DNA of 64,000 nt from Solimonas sp040066175 (GTDB lineage Bacteria > Pseudomonadota > Gammaproteobacteria > Nevskiales > Nevskiaceae). Positions 1 to 9,946 of the stretch are shown piece by piece (within the stretch, counting starts at the first letter, position 1; each line of letters opens with the position of its first letter). The stretch is taken from NCBI RefSeq assembly GCF_040066175.1, contig NZ_JBEAAM010000017.1:24325-88324 (forward strand), in the 5' to 3' direction. The notes below the pieces were generated by a model. That model made no database searches. It saw only the letters and a list, made by a program, of their open reading frames with translations, and was not told the origin of the DNA. Made by a program: the position numbers and the translations under genes.

Positions 1-1
1 C

Positions 2-2146
2 CCGAACTGGAACAAGCTGCTGGCATTCAAGTACACGCAGCTGACGGCGGAGGAGCAGTCCTTCCTCGACAACGAGTGCGAGGAACTGTGCAAGCTCTGC
101 GACGACTGGAAGATCGAGTTCGAGGACAAGGACCTGCCGCCGCAGGTCTGGGCCTACATCCGCGAGAAGAAATTCCTCGCGATGCTGATCAAGAAGGAGT
201 ACGGCGGCCTCGGTTTTTCGGCCAACGCGCAGTCGGCCGTCGTCACCAAGCTCGCGACCAAGTCGATCGCGATGGCGGTGACGGTGATGGTGCCCAACTC
301 GCTGGGCCCCGGTGAGCTGCTGATGCACTACGGGACCGACGCGCAGAAGAAGCAGTGGCTGCCGGGTCTGGTGTCGGGCAGGGAGATTCCGTGCTTCGGC
401 CTGACCGGTCCCGAGGTCGGCTCGGATGCGACCGCGATGCCGGACCTGGGCGTGGTCTGCTACGGCGAGCACGAGGGCCACAGGGTGCTCGGCATCAAGC
501 TGAACTTCTCGAAGCGCTACATCACGCTGGCGCCGATTGCGACCGTCGTCGGCCTCGCGTTCAAGCTGCGCGATCCGGACGGCCTGCTCGGCGACAAGAG
601 CAAGTCGGACTACGGCATCACCTGTGCATTGATTCCGGCGAAGCACACGGGCGTGCAGATCGGGCGCCGCCACTATCCGGGCGCGGCCTTCCACAATGGC
701 ACGATCCACGGCCGCGACGTCTTCATCCCGGTGGACTGGATCATCGGTGGCCCGGCGATGGCCGGAAAGGGCTGGCGCATGCTGGTCGAGTGTCTGTCGG
801 CCGGCCGCGGCATCTCGCTGCCGGCGCTGGCCACCGCGGCCGGCCAGACCGCGTACCGCATGACCGGCATCTACGGCCGCTTCCGCCGCCAGTTCAAGGT
901 CGCGGTCGGCAAGTTCGAGGGCGTGCAGGAAGCCACCGGCCGCATCGCCGGTCATGCCTACACGCTGGAGGCGATGCGCGTGATGACCGCGTCGGCCGTC
1001 GATCACTGCGCGCCGTCGGTGGTCACCGCGATCGCCAAGTACCACATGACCGAGCTGATGCGGAAGATCGTCAACGACAGCATGGACGTGATGGCCGGCA
1101 AGGCGATCCAGCAGGGCCCGCGCAACTTCATCGCCACCGCCTACAAGGCGACGCCGGTGGCGATCACGGTCGAAGGCGCGAACATCCTGACGCGCAATCT
1201 GATGATCTTCGGCCAGGGTGCGATCCGCTGCCACGAGTACGTGTTTCCGGAAATGGAAGCGGCGCGCACCGACGATCTCGCCGCCTTCGACAGGCTGCTG
1301 TTCGGCCACATCGGCTTCTCACTCAATCGCGCCGTGCGCGCGCTGACGCTCGGTCTGACCGGTGCGCGTCTGGCGAAGTCACCGGTCGACGGCGCGATGG
1401 CGCCGTACTTCCGCGATCTGGAGCGCTTCTCCGCCGCGCTGGCCTTCTGCTCCGACCTGACCATGGGCGTGCTCGGCGGCAAGCTCAAGTCCATGGAGCG
1501 CCTGTCCGCGCGCCTGGGCGACGTGCTGTCGCAGCTCTACATCGCCTCGTGCGTGGCCAAGTACTACCTCGAAGGCTCGAAGAGCGAGGCCGAGCTGGCG
1601 CACGCGCGCTGGGCGCTGGACCACGCGCTGAGCGAGATCGCCCGCGCTTTCGACGAGTTCCTGCGCAACTTCCCGGTCGCCTGGGCACGCGTGGTCATGC
1701 GCGCGGTCGTGTTCCCGCTGGGCAACCGCTTCCGCCCGGTGTCGGACCAGACCAATGCGCGCGTCGCCGACCTGCTGCTGGACCAGACCGACGTGCGCGA
1801 GCGCCTGTCCTGGCTGGTGTTCAAGAACGGTGGCGTGCACGACCCGGTCGGCCGCATGGAGCACGCCTGGGCGGTGTCACAGGACACCGAAGCCGCTTAC
1901 CTGAAGTACTACCGCCTGGCCGCAAAGGGCGAGCTGGCCGGCGACACGGTCGCCGAGCGCCTGCGCGACGCGGTCAAGCGCAAGCTGCTGACGCGCGAGG
2001 AGGCCGACCAGGCCGAGACCTACGACCAGGTGCGCTACGACGTCATCCTCACCGACGACTTCAGCAAGGCGTACATCGCTGGCGACCACGAGGCCGATCG
2101 CGCCGAGGTCGTCGAGATGGCCGCGGCGCGTGCCCGCGTGGCCTGA
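2..2146 (+). CDS. fadE: FadE-type acyl-CoA dehydrogenase (5' end outside window)
   Basis: This is the long FadE-type acyl-CoA dehydrogenase, which carries out the first oxidation of fatty-acid beta-oxidation (acyl-CoA to trans-2-enoyl-CoA) with FAD. The frame is open from base 2, so the N-terminus lies outside the window; the ATG at 182 is internal, because the upstream in-frame residues (LTAEEQSFLDNE) already match the FadE family. Visible are the KEYGGLGFSA segment, the substrate/FAD loop GLTGPEVGSDA, the GANILTRNLMIFGQGAIR helix and a long helical C-terminal extension (roughly the last 280 residues) typical of FadE (DUF1974) and absent from ordinary 380-residue dehydrogenases. E. coli FadE has 814 residues, so about 100 are probably missing here. 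It converges with the next gene. Confidence 0.93.
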   Translation, partial: PNWNKLLAFKYTQLTAEEQSFLDNECEELCKLCDDWKIEFEDKDLPPQVWAYIREKKFLAMLIKKEYGGLGFSANAQSAVVTKLATKSIAMAVTVMVPNSLGPGELLMHYGTDAQKKQWLPGLVSGREIPCFGLTGPEVGSDATAMPDLGVVCYGEHEGHRVLGIKLNFSKRYITLAPIATVVGLAFKLRDPDGLLGDKSKSDYGITCALIPAKHTGVQIGRRHYPGAAFHNGTIHGRDVFIPVDWIIGGPAMAGKGWRMLVECLSAGRGISLPALATAAGQTAYRMTGIYGRFRRQFKVAVGKFEGVQEATGRIAGHAYTLEAMRVMTASAVDHCAPSVVTAIAKYHMTELMRKIVNDSMDVMAGKAIQQGPRNFIATAYKATPVAITVEGANILTRNLMIFGQGAIRCHEYVFPEMEAARTDDLAAFDRLLFGHIGFSLNRAVRALTLGLTGARLAKSPVDGAMAPYFRDLERFSAALAFCSDLTMGVLGGKLKSMERLSARLGDVLSQLYIASCVAKYYLEGSKSEAELAHARWALDHALSEIARAFDEFLRNFPVAWARVVMRAVVFPLGNRFRPVSDQTNARVADLLLDQTDVRERLSWLVFKNGGVHDPVGRMEHAWAVSQDTEAAYLKYYRLAAKGELAGDTVAERLRDAVKRKLLTREEADQAETYDQVRYDVILTDDFSKAYIAGDHEADRAEVVEMAAARARVA

Positions 2147-2165
2147 CGGGTGGCCGCCCGGCCCT

Positions 2166-2663
2166 TCAGCCCGACGCCGGGACGCTCGCGTCGGGCCGTT
2201 CCGGTGCGCCCGCGACGATCTCCAAGCGTCCGGCCGACGATTCCTCGATGCGCCGGAGCGGATCTTCGGGGTCGGGGCGCGTGACGTAGGTCGCCACCGT
2301 GCGCGCGGCGAGGTTGTACACCTCGCTGCGCGTCGTGCCGCCGAGCGGCTCCACCCGGTTCACGAAGTAGATGCCGGCGGAGACCATGCGCACCGCAACC
2401 TGTTCGGTACCGGTTTCGCCGCTGCGCGGCCCGCTGATGATCTTCCAGCGCGCCGAGCGATCGTCCACGAAGCGCCGCTCGACGAACTCGCCGCTGGGCA
2501 GCGCGTAGCGCAGGGTCTGTCCGACGATCTGCGTCGGTCCGGTGGTCTCGGGCGGAGAGAACGCGCCGCCCGACATGCGCGCGAACACCAGTGTCAGCAG
2601 CGCCATGACGGCGACCGGCTTCCACAGGCGCACGAAGTACGGTGAAGTCCCTTTCAGTTTCAT
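2166..2663 (-). CDS. MoaF-like small envelope protein
   Basis: A protein of 165 residues. The N-terminus has a hydrophobic segment (PVAVMALLTLVFA), probably a signal anchor or signal peptide. The rest is rich in beta strands and has the spacing of MoaF-like lipocalin-type domains: QTLRYALPSGEFVERRF, then a tryptophan strand (ARWKI), then AGIYFVNRVEP and a strand ending TVATYVT. The start at 2663 is chosen because GAGG sits 5 bases upstream; an upstream in-frame start at 2717 has no such site. MoaF-like proteins are thought to bind small ligands, but the ligand is unknown. It is convergent with fadE and divergent from the CorA-family gene. The family call is from pattern only. Confidence 0.6.
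   Translation of the reverse strand: MKLKGTSPYFVRLWKPVAVMALLTLVFARMSGGAFSPPETTGPTQIVGQTLRYALPSGEFVERRFVDDRSARWKIISGPRSGETGTEQVAVRMVSAGIYFVNRVEPLGGTTRSEVYNLAARTVATYVTRPDPEDPLRRIEESSAGRLEIVAGAPERPDASVPASG
2170..2195. terminator. GC-rich hairpin between convergent genes
   Basis: A 7 bp stem CCCGACG (2170-2176) / CGTCGGG (2189-2195) lies just after the fadE stop and inside the last codons of the convergent MoaF-like gene. No T-run follows, so it is at best a weak terminator of the GC-rich type. Confidence 0.3.
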
Positions 2664-2839
2664 GCGAGCCTCGTTGTCCAGCCAGTACACGAAGAGTGAC
2701 CGCGCGATCCGTCGCACGGTTCCGGGACGGCAAGGATCGCAAGCAGCGCCTGAACGGAGCCTGAGTCCGAGGCGCGCCGACGCGGGGCCCGCAATTTTCT
2801 CTACTGTTCGGGTGCGCTCCGCAGTGAGAGATTGTGCGC

Positions 2840-3805
2840 ATGGAGGTCTTCCATCTCGTCAGGGGGCAGACGCCCCAGCGGATCGAGGCGCCGGAGTCGA
2901 TGCCGGCGGATGGCTACATCTGGCTCGACTTCGTGCGCAGCGAGGCCGACGAGCTGGCGTCCTGGCCGCAGCGGCTGCTTGGCACCGCGCTGGACCCGCG
3001 TCACCTGCAGGACAGCCGCGATGCCGCGCATCGGGCGTTCTTCGACGTCGCGCCCGGCTACGACCTACTGGTGTTCGAGGAGATCGTGCCGCAGGGCGAG
3101 GAACAGTTGCGCCTCGAAACGCGCGGTGCCGCGCTGTTCCTGTTCGAGCGCCTGCTGATCTCGGTGCACGAGCCCGACAGCGCCGGCTTCGGCGCGCTCA
3201 AGTACCGGTTCGCGCAGGGCACGACGCGCTCACCGGGCAGCGTGCGCGTGCTGGCGCAGATCCTGCTCGACGAGATGGCCGACCGTCTGCTCGCGATCGG
3301 CGAGAACTTCAATCAGCGGCTCGAGGACCTGCAGGCCAGCCTGCTCGATCCGCGCAGCCCGTTCAACGACTGGGCGCAGCTGCTCGACGGGCGACGCGAC
3401 GCCTACCGCCTCGAATGGCTGTGCAAGCACCAGCTCAAGACCCTCGAACGCTGGCACCGCAACAGCGTCTTCGAGTGGAGCAATCCCGAGGAGACGCGGC
3501 TGCACGACATCGCCGAGCACATCACGCTGCTGCGCGACGCGGCCGCCGACCTCGAACGCCATGTCGAGGCCGCCGTGCAGATCTACTTCGCGGCCACCGC
3601 GCACCGTACCAACGACATCGTGCGCACGCTGACCGTGTTCTCGGCGATCTTCCTGCCGCTGACCTTCGTCGCCGGCGTCTATGGCATGAACTTCGCGTTC
3701 ATGCCCGAGCTCGAACTGCGGTTCGCCTACCCGGCCGTGCTGGTGGTGATGCTGCTGGTGGCGGTGCTGCTGCTGCGCTACTTCCGGCGGCGCGGCTATT
3801 TCTGA
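2840..3805 (+). CDS. CorA/ZntB-family divalent metal transporter
   Basis: An inner-membrane pentameric metal channel of the CorA superfamily, 321 residues. It has the usual long acidic and helical cytoplasmic domain (about residues 1-255), then two C-terminal transmembrane helices. The first helix ends in the signature YGMN at about residue 284, followed by a loop with MPE, and the second helix (AVLVVMLLVAVLLLRYF) ends in a basic tail. CorA carries Mg2+ or Co2+ inward and ZntB carries Zn2+; the loop after GMN does not let me choose between them. The start is either ATG 2840 (GAGAG 9 bases upstream) or GTG 2834 (GAGAG 3 bases upstream); I prefer ATG. It stands alone, divergent from the MoaF-like gene. 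Confidence 0.9.
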   Translation: MEVFHLVRGQTPQRIEAPESMPADGYIWLDFVRSEADELASWPQRLLGTALDPRHLQDSRDAAHRAFFDVAPGYDLLVFEEIVPQGEEQLRLETRGAALFLFERLLISVHEPDSAGFGALKYRFAQGTTRSPGSVRVLAQILLDEMADRLLAIGENFNQRLEDLQASLLDPRSPFNDWAQLLDGRRDAYRLEWLCKHQLKTLERWHRNSVFEWSNPEETRLHDIAEHITLLRDAAADLERHVEAAVQIYFAATAHRTNDIVRTLTVFSAIFLPLTFVAGVYGMNFAFMPELELRFAYPAVLVVMLLVAVLLLRYFRRRGYF

Positions 3806-3820
3806 CGCCGCTGCGCCCGT

Positions 3821-5356
3821 TCAAGGGCCGCCGGTACCGCCGTGGTGATCTCCCCGCGCGAAGGCCGCGACCCCGCTGACCTCGGTGCCGCCGTAGTGCA
3901 GCTGGTAGCTCAGACCCGCAGCGGCCGGTACCGTGCCCGCGCCGGCGAAGAACCCGGAGAAGTCACCGCTGCCGCGACCGAGCAGATTGACCTGCACGTG
4001 GTCGTAGTGGCCGGAGAACTGCGGCGAACCGTCGAGCGCCGCAATGCCCCAGGCCAGCCAGTGGTCGCCGTCCAGCCGCAGGTCGAGGCTGCTGAACACG
4101 ACCTGGCGGTCGAAATCGGCGACCAGGTCGGCGTGGCCGAGCACGCCGCGCTGGCCGTCCTGGTCGGTCGGCGCGGTCGCGCCGATCAGGTCGAAGGCCG
4201 CGAAGCCGCTGCGCGGCAACACAGGCGGCGCGTCGAACTCGGGGCCGACGATCCAGTGCAGGCTGTGCTGTGACAGGTCCAGCGCCGTCGTCCCGGAAAC
4301 CCCGGTGACGGCGACGGTCCCGCCCGACCAGCGGCCCCAGCGCAGCCCGGTCGCGGCATCGGCGCCCAGGTCCTGGTTCGTCGCGCTGCCGATGTCCAGG
4401 TCCCGCTGGCCGCTCGCGTCGTTCAGCGTGAGGCTGCGCAGCCCGCCCTGCGCGTCGAAGCGCAGCGCCGACGCGGCGCCGGTCCCGGTCTGACTGGGTT
4501 CGTCCGGCAGCGCGGCGGCGAAGGCGCGGGCGTAGCGCGCGGTCTGCGCACTGAGTTCGGCGCTGGTGGCAGCCGGTGCCGCGGCGCCGCTGTCGAGGGC
4601 GGCGGCGGGCGGCACGTCGTTCGCCGGCGCCGGAGCGGGCGCATCCGTGTGCGCCGCGTCCGTGGCAAATCCGGTGACGGTGCCGGCCTCGCGGACCGGC
4701 GCGCTCCGATCGAGCGCCACCGGACGCTGCGCCTGGCGTCGCGGCGCGCTGCGCGCATCGGCGACATGCGCATACTCGCCGCGCTCCAGGGTCACGCGGC
4801 CGGCCGCGTTGGCCAGTTCCACGGCGCCGTCGAACACACCCACGTACAGGCCATCGGCGGTCGCCGCGCAGTCGCCGGCGCAGACCGCGGCCATGTAGTC
4901 GGTGCCGCGGATGCCGATGGTGGCGATCGGCGTCTCCAGGCGGTAGTCGTCGCGCCGCCGCGGCCCGATTGCCTGCACGGCGCCGGTGACGGTGCGCAGG
5001 CCGCCCTTGACCAGGCGCAGCACGATGCCCGGTGTTGCGGCCGACGTGTGCTGCAGCCCGCGCGCCGGATAGCCCGCGACGACCAGCACCGTCTGCGGGC
5101 GCAGGCTGAGCAGCGCGCCATCGTTCATCTGCAGCTGCACCAGCGCATCCGCGCCGCTGACGACCGTGTCGCCGGCGAACACGGCGTCGCGATAGCGCAG
5201 CGGCCGGCGGCCCTGCGCATCCTCGACGACGGCGCTGCCGTGGACCAGCACGGCGACACCGGCGGGCGACGGTGCCGCCGCCGCCGGCAGCCCGGTACCG
5301 ACGAGCGCCAGCGCCAGTCCGGCCATGCGCGAGGCCAGTCTTCTGCTCGGGTTCAT
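3821..5356 (-). CDS. FecR-domain protein with beta-rich C-terminus, possible surface cargo
   Basis: An exported protein of 511 residues. The start at 5356 overlaps the stop of the upstream gene (ATGA). The N-terminus (MNPSRRLASRMAGLALALV, AAAAP) is a signal peptide without a lipobox cysteine. A FecR domain follows at about residues 40-190 (FAGDTVVSGADALVQLQMNDGA, SLRPQTVL, IATIGIRGTDY). After an Ala/Pro-rich linker, the last ~200 residues are Gly-rich alternating strands ending in GDFSGFFAG, GLSYQLHYGG and VSGVAAFARG. That pattern is like the closing strands of TbpB-like eight-stranded barrels, which Slam exporters carry. No FecI sigma factor or TonB receptor is nearby, so a role in FecR anti-sigma signalling is unlikely. 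The cargo role is inferred from its partner. Confidence 0.8.
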   Translation of the reverse strand: MNPSRRLASRMAGLALALVGTGLPAAAAPSPAGVAVLVHGSAVVEDAQGRRPLRYRDAVFAGDTVVSGADALVQLQMNDGALLSLRPQTVLVVAGYPARGLQHTSAATPGIVLRLVKGGLRTVTGAVQAIGPRRRDDYRLETPIATIGIRGTDYMAAVCAGDCAATADGLYVGVFDGAVELANAAGRVTLERGEYAHVADARSAPRRQAQRPVALDRSAPVREAGTVTGFATDAAHTDAPAPAPANDVPPAAALDSGAAAPAATSAELSAQTARYARAFAAALPDEPSQTGTGAASALRFDAQGGLRSLTLNDASGQRDLDIGSATNQDLGADAATGLRWGRWSGGTVAVTGVSGTTALDLSQHSLHWIVGPEFDAPPVLPRSGFAAFDLIGATAPTDQDGQRGVLGHADLVADFDRQVVFSSLDLRLDGDHWLAWGIAALDGSPQFSGHYDHVQVNLLGRGSGDFSGFFAGAGTVPAAAGLSYQLHYGGTEVSGVAAFARGDHHGGTGGP

Positions 5357-6666
5357 CGCGGACTCCAGTGCAAGGCCACGCCCAGCTCCAGGCGGTCGTA
5401 ACGGTACAGGGCCACGCTCGACCGGTTCTGCGCGTAGGCCGCATAGGGGCCGATGCGCAGGTCCGGCGATCCGGCCGGCCACTCCACGGCGAGACTGACA
5501 TTCCATTGCCGGTCGCGGCGCTGCGTGCCGAAGAACGGATCATCGTAATCCGACCACAGGCCGCCCGCGTCGAAGCGCCACACCGGGTCCGCGCCCCATG
5601 TCGCGCCGGCGCGCAGGCCCTGCAGCGAGCGCCCGAAACCGGGACCGTCGCGCAATCCGGCTTCGCGGCCGACGATCGCGGCGGTCTGCAGTTGCAGGGC
5701 TGCAGACCAGGACGGGCGGGTCAGCCACTGCAGGCTGCCGATCCACTGGTCCACGTCGTGGTGGTCCTGTGGCGCGGGGTAGCGCAGGCGCGCGGCGCGC
5801 AGGCGCAGTGCCGCGGCCGAGCGCGCGCCCATGCCGAGCGCGACGCCGCCTTCCAGGGCCAGCCGCTGCTGGCTGTCGCTGCCGCCGAGCCAGGTCTGCC
5901 CGGCGGCCAGACCGCCGCTCAGCGCCAGGCTCTGCTGCGCGTAACGCAGGCCCAGCGTGGCATCGACCTCGCTGCGCGTCGCCGCATCGAAGGCGGTGAA
6001 CTCGCGGTGCTGCGCCTGTGCGCCGGCCGACCAGCGCCAGCGCGGCAGCAGCGGTCCTTCGGCATTGGCATCGAGGCGCCCGTCGATGAACGGCGACTGC
6101 GCGCGCCGCGCCTCGGGCGCGAGCGTGAAACCGAGGAAGCTCGTCGAATCGGTGCCGGCATTGGCATTGCTGTCGTGGCCGGCCGCCAAGCCCAGTCCGA
6201 GGCGCCGCCGCAGGCCGCGCGCGGCCTTGAGGTCGGCGACGGCCGCAAGCATCTGCTGGATGCGGGCCGCGGCCTGCGGCGGCGGATCGGAGGCCGCCAG
6301 CCGCAACAGCTCGCGCTCGGCGTCGTCGGCGTCGCCCTCGGCGAGATAGGCCTCGGCCAGCAGCAGGCGGATCTCGGCCGTCTGCGGTTCCACGGCCGCC
6401 GCGCGTTCGAGCACCATCGCCGCACGCGCCGGCCGACCCGAGCGCAGCAACGCCAGGCCCAGCACGCGGTCGAACCAGGGCCGACCGGCGTACTGGGCCG
6501 CGAGGTCTTCGAGCGCGGCAAGCGCATCGTCGCTGCGACCCTGTTCCAGCAGGACCACGGCCGCCTCGAAGGAGGCGCCGTCGCGCTCCTGTGCGAACGA
6601 GCAGACCGGGGCCAGCCACAGTGCGAGGGCGACTGCGATCGGACAGGCGAGTTTCGGCGGGTCCAT
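5353..6666 (-). CDS. TPR plus outer-membrane barrel protein, Slam (DUF560)-like
   Basis: A protein of 437 residues with a signal peptide (LACPIAVALALWLAPVCSFA). Residues ~27-160 form about four TPR-like helical repeats (EQGRSDDALAALEDLAAQ, RSGRPARAAMVLERAA, AEGDADDAERELLRLA). Residues ~165-437 are amphipathic beta strands, starting with the GHDSNAN element common in DUF560/Slam proteins and ending in an aromatic C-terminal strand (LELGVALHWSPR), as in outer-membrane barrels. Slam proteins have this same architecture and move lipoproteins or secreted haemophores to the cell surface. It is first in a two-gene operon and overlaps the FecR-domain gene by 4 bases, so the two are probably made together. 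A generic TPR porin is the main alternative. Confidence 0.75.
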   Translation of the reverse strand: MDPPKLACPIAVALALWLAPVCSFAQERDGASFEAAVVLLEQGRSDDALAALEDLAAQYAGRPWFDRVLGLALLRSGRPARAAMVLERAAAVEPQTAEIRLLLAEAYLAEGDADDAERELLRLAASDPPPQAAARIQQMLAAVADLKAARGLRRRLGLGLAAGHDSNANAGTDSTSFLGFTLAPEARRAQSPFIDGRLDANAEGPLLPRWRWSAGAQAQHREFTAFDAATRSEVDATLGLRYAQQSLALSGGLAAGQTWLGGSDSQQRLALEGGVALGMGARSAAALRLRAARLRYPAPQDHHDVDQWIGSLQWLTRPSWSAALQLQTAAIVGREAGLRDGPGFGRSLQGLRAGATWGADPVWRFDAGGLWSDYDDPFFGTQRRDRQWNVSLAVEWPAGSPDLRIGPYAAYAQNRSSVALYRYDRLELGVALHWSPR

Positions 6667-6719
6667 TTGTCCGGTGCAGGCGTTAAGCTGCCGAGCGTGT
6701 TCTTGGGATGGAGTGCGGC

Positions 6720-7919
<1,200 letters not shown>

Positions 7920-7929
7920 ACAAGACCAT

Positions 7930-7991
7930 CGTCATTCCCGCGGCGTCGTGATCGGCGGCGCAACTGGATGCCCGCCTGCGCGGGCATGACG
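7930..7991. repeat. dispersed REP/MITE-like repeat, copy 1 (degenerate left hairpin)
   Basis: A 62 bp element bounded by CGTCAT and ATGACG. The right half is a perfect hairpin (ATGCCCG at 7968-7974, CGGGCAT at 7981-7987). The left half (CATTCCCGCG) no longer forms a full stem. The same design occurs at 25071-25141, with both hairpins intact. Such elements are common intergenic repeats in proteobacteria. It lies between the two dehydrogenase genes and supplies a false upstream ATG at 7968. Confidence 0.75.
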
Positions 7992-8006
7992 GAGCAAGAG
8001 ACAACG

Positions 8007-9143
8007 ATGAACTTCAATTTCAGCGAAGAACAGCAGCAGTTCCGCGACAGCCTCGAGCGTTACCTGCGCGAGGCCTACGATTTCGACTCGCGCCGCAGGA
8101 TCCTCAAGTCCGAGGCCGGCTACAACCGCGAGGTCTGGCAGCAGCTCGCCGAGATGGGCGCGCTCGCCATCGCGCTGCCGGAGGCATACGGCGGCTTCGG
8201 CGGCAACGCCTTCGACACCGGGCTGGTGATGGAGGCCTTCGGCCGCAGCCTCGTCGTCGAGCCTTACCTGTCCACGGTCGTGCTCGGCGCCGGACTGATC
8301 GCCGATGCCGGCAGCGACGCGCAGAAGGCCGACGTCCTCGATGCCGTTGCCAGTGGCGAGCGCCTGCTCGCGCTGGCGCACGGCGAAGCGGGTGGCCGGT
8401 ATGCGCTTTCGCACGTCACGACGACGGCGCAGAAGGACGGCGACTACTGGGTGCTCGACGGCAGCAAGGCCGTCGTTCTGCATGGCGGTGCTGCGGACCA
8501 GCTGATCGTGTCGGCGCGCACCGCCGGTGCGGCGCGCGACGCGCAGGGCATCTCGCTGTTCTTGGTCGACGCCAGCGCCGCCGGCGTGACGCGCCGCAGC
8601 TATCCGACGCAGGACGGCGGCCGTGCCGCGGACATCACGCTGGCCAAGGTCCGCGTCGCCGACAGTGCGCGGATCGGCGCGGAAGGCGCTGCGCTGGCGC
8701 TGCTCGAAAAAGCGATCGACCGCGCCATCGCCGCACTGTGCGCCGAAGCGGTCGGTGCGATGTCCGCGACCATCGAGCAGACCGTCAACTACCTGAAGAC
8801 ACGCAAGCAGTTCGGCGTGCCGATCGGCAGCTTCCAGGCGCTGCAGCACCGCGCCGTCGAGATGTACCTGCATGCCGAGCAGGCGCGCTCGATGAGCTGG
8901 CTCGCCGCCGCAAAGCTCGACGCGCCGCGCGACGAACGCCGCCACGCCGTGTCCGCCGCCAAGTTGCTGGTCGCCCAGAGCGCCCGCTACGTCGGCCAGC
9001 AGGCCGTGCAGCTACACGGCGGCATCGGCGTCACCGATGAACTCGCGGTGAGCCACTACTTCAAGCGCCTGACGATGATCTCGCTGCTGTTCGGCGACGT
9101 CGATCACCACCTTGCACTGTTCGGTGAGTGCATGGCGGCATAG
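8007..9143 (+). CDS. acyl-CoA dehydrogenase, partner subunit lacking the catalytic glutamate
   Basis: An acyl-CoA dehydrogenase family protein of 378 residues. The start at 8007 (MNFNFSEEQQQ) fits the family N-terminus, and AGAG lies 6 bases upstream; the frame's extension to 7968 runs into the repeat. It has EMGALAIALPEAYGGFGG, the KTRKQFGVPIGSFQALQHR helix and HGGIGVTDE near the C-terminus. At the position of the usual catalytic base it reads LLEKAIDRA, with no aligned glutamate in an ERT-type context. This is the pattern of the FAD-binding, non-catalytic partner (FadE27/ChsE5 type) of alpha2beta2 dehydrogenases. It follows the catalytic subunit by 87 bases. Confidence 0.88.
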   Translation: MNFNFSEEQQQFRDSLERYLREAYDFDSRRRILKSEAGYNREVWQQLAEMGALAIALPEAYGGFGGNAFDTGLVMEAFGRSLVVEPYLSTVVLGAGLIADAGSDAQKADVLDAVASGERLLALAHGEAGGRYALSHVTTTAQKDGDYWVLDGSKAVVLHGGAADQLIVSARTAGAARDAQGISLFLVDASAAGVTRRSYPTQDGGRAADITLAKVRVADSARIGAEGAALALLEKAIDRAIAALCAEAVGAMSATIEQTVNYLKTRKQFGVPIGSFQALQHRAVEMYLHAEQARSMSWLAAAKLDAPRDERRHAVSAAKLLVAQSARYVGQQAVQLHGGIGVTDELAVSHYFKRLTMISLLFGDVDHHLALFGECMAA

Positions 9144-9148
9144 CAACG

Positions 9149-9946
9149 ATGCAGCTCGGCGCGATCCATGTCTTCCCGCTCAAGTCGGGTGCCGCGCTCG
9201 CACTCGACGTGGCGCGGGTGGAGCGGCGCGGGCTGGCACACGACCGGCGCTGGATGGTGGTCGATGCGCAGGGTGCGTTCATCACGGGACGGCAGGAGCC
9301 GCGACTGGTGCTCATCCGCGCGCAGCCGCAGGCCGACGGCCTGCTGTTGTCGGCGCCAGGCATGCCGGACCTGCTCGCGCGCTCGGTGTCGAGCCGGGAG
9401 CAGGTCACGGTCTGGCGGGATCGCGTCGATGCACGCACGGCCTCCGGCGAGGCGAGTGCATGGCTCAGCCGTTTTCTCGACCGCGAATGCCGGCTCGTAT
9501 TCATGGACGAAGCGGCACGAAGGCCGGTCGATCCGGCGTATGCGGCCGCAGGTGATGAAGTGAGCTTCGCTGACGGCTTTCCGCTGCTGCTGATTTCCGA
9601 AGGCTCACTGGCCGCGCTCAACGCGCGCCTCGACGCGCCGGTGCCGATGCTGCGCTTCCGGCCCAACCTGGTCGTCGCCGGCGCCGAGCCGCATGCGGAG
9701 GATGGCTGGCAGCGCATCCGCATCGGCGCGATCGAGTTCGACGTCGCCAAGCCCTGCGCACGCTGCGGCTTCACGACGGTGATGCCGGACACCGGCACGC
9801 TCGATCCGCGCGGCGAGCCGCTGCGCACGCTGGCGACCTACCGGCGCGGGCCCAAGGGCGTGATGTTTGGGCAGAACCTGCTCGCACGCGGGGACGGCAT
9901 GCTGCGCGTCGGCGACACCGTGACGGTGCTGAGTTCGCGCCGATGA
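9149..9946 (+). CDS. MOSC-domain protein, YcbX-like
   Basis: A protein of 265 residues made of an N-terminal MOSC beta-barrel (MQLGAIHVFPLKSGAAL, DRRWMVVD) and a C-terminal MOSC domain (about residues 120-265). The KPCARCGFTTV motif supplies the conserved cysteine that binds the molybdenum cofactor in YcbX and mARC proteins, and the end reads GVMFGQNLLA, GDTVTVL. Family members reduce N-hydroxylated compounds using Moco and an electron donor. No ferredoxin domain is fused here, unlike E. coli YcbX. The ATG at 9149 starts 5 bases after the dehydrogenase stop; a GTG at 9128 in the same frame is possible. It overlaps the next gene by 4 bases. Confidence 0.85.
   Translation: MQLGAIHVFPLKSGAALALDVARVERRGLAHDRRWMVVDAQGAFITGRQEPRLVLIRAQPQADGLLLSAPGMPDLLARSVSSREQVTVWRDRVDARTASGEASAWLSRFLDRECRLVFMDEAARRPVDPAYAAAGDEVSFADGFPLLLISEGSLAALNARLDAPVPMLRFRPNLVVAGAEPHAEDGWQRIRIGAIEFDVAKPCARCGFTTVMPDTGTLDPRGEPLRTLATYRRGPKGVMFGQNLLARGDGMLRVGDTVTVLSSRR

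Noticed and set aside
182..2146. Taking the ATG at 182 as the start of the FadE-type gene
   Set aside because: The frame is open to base 2 and the upstream residues continue the family alignment, so the gene is truncated by the window.
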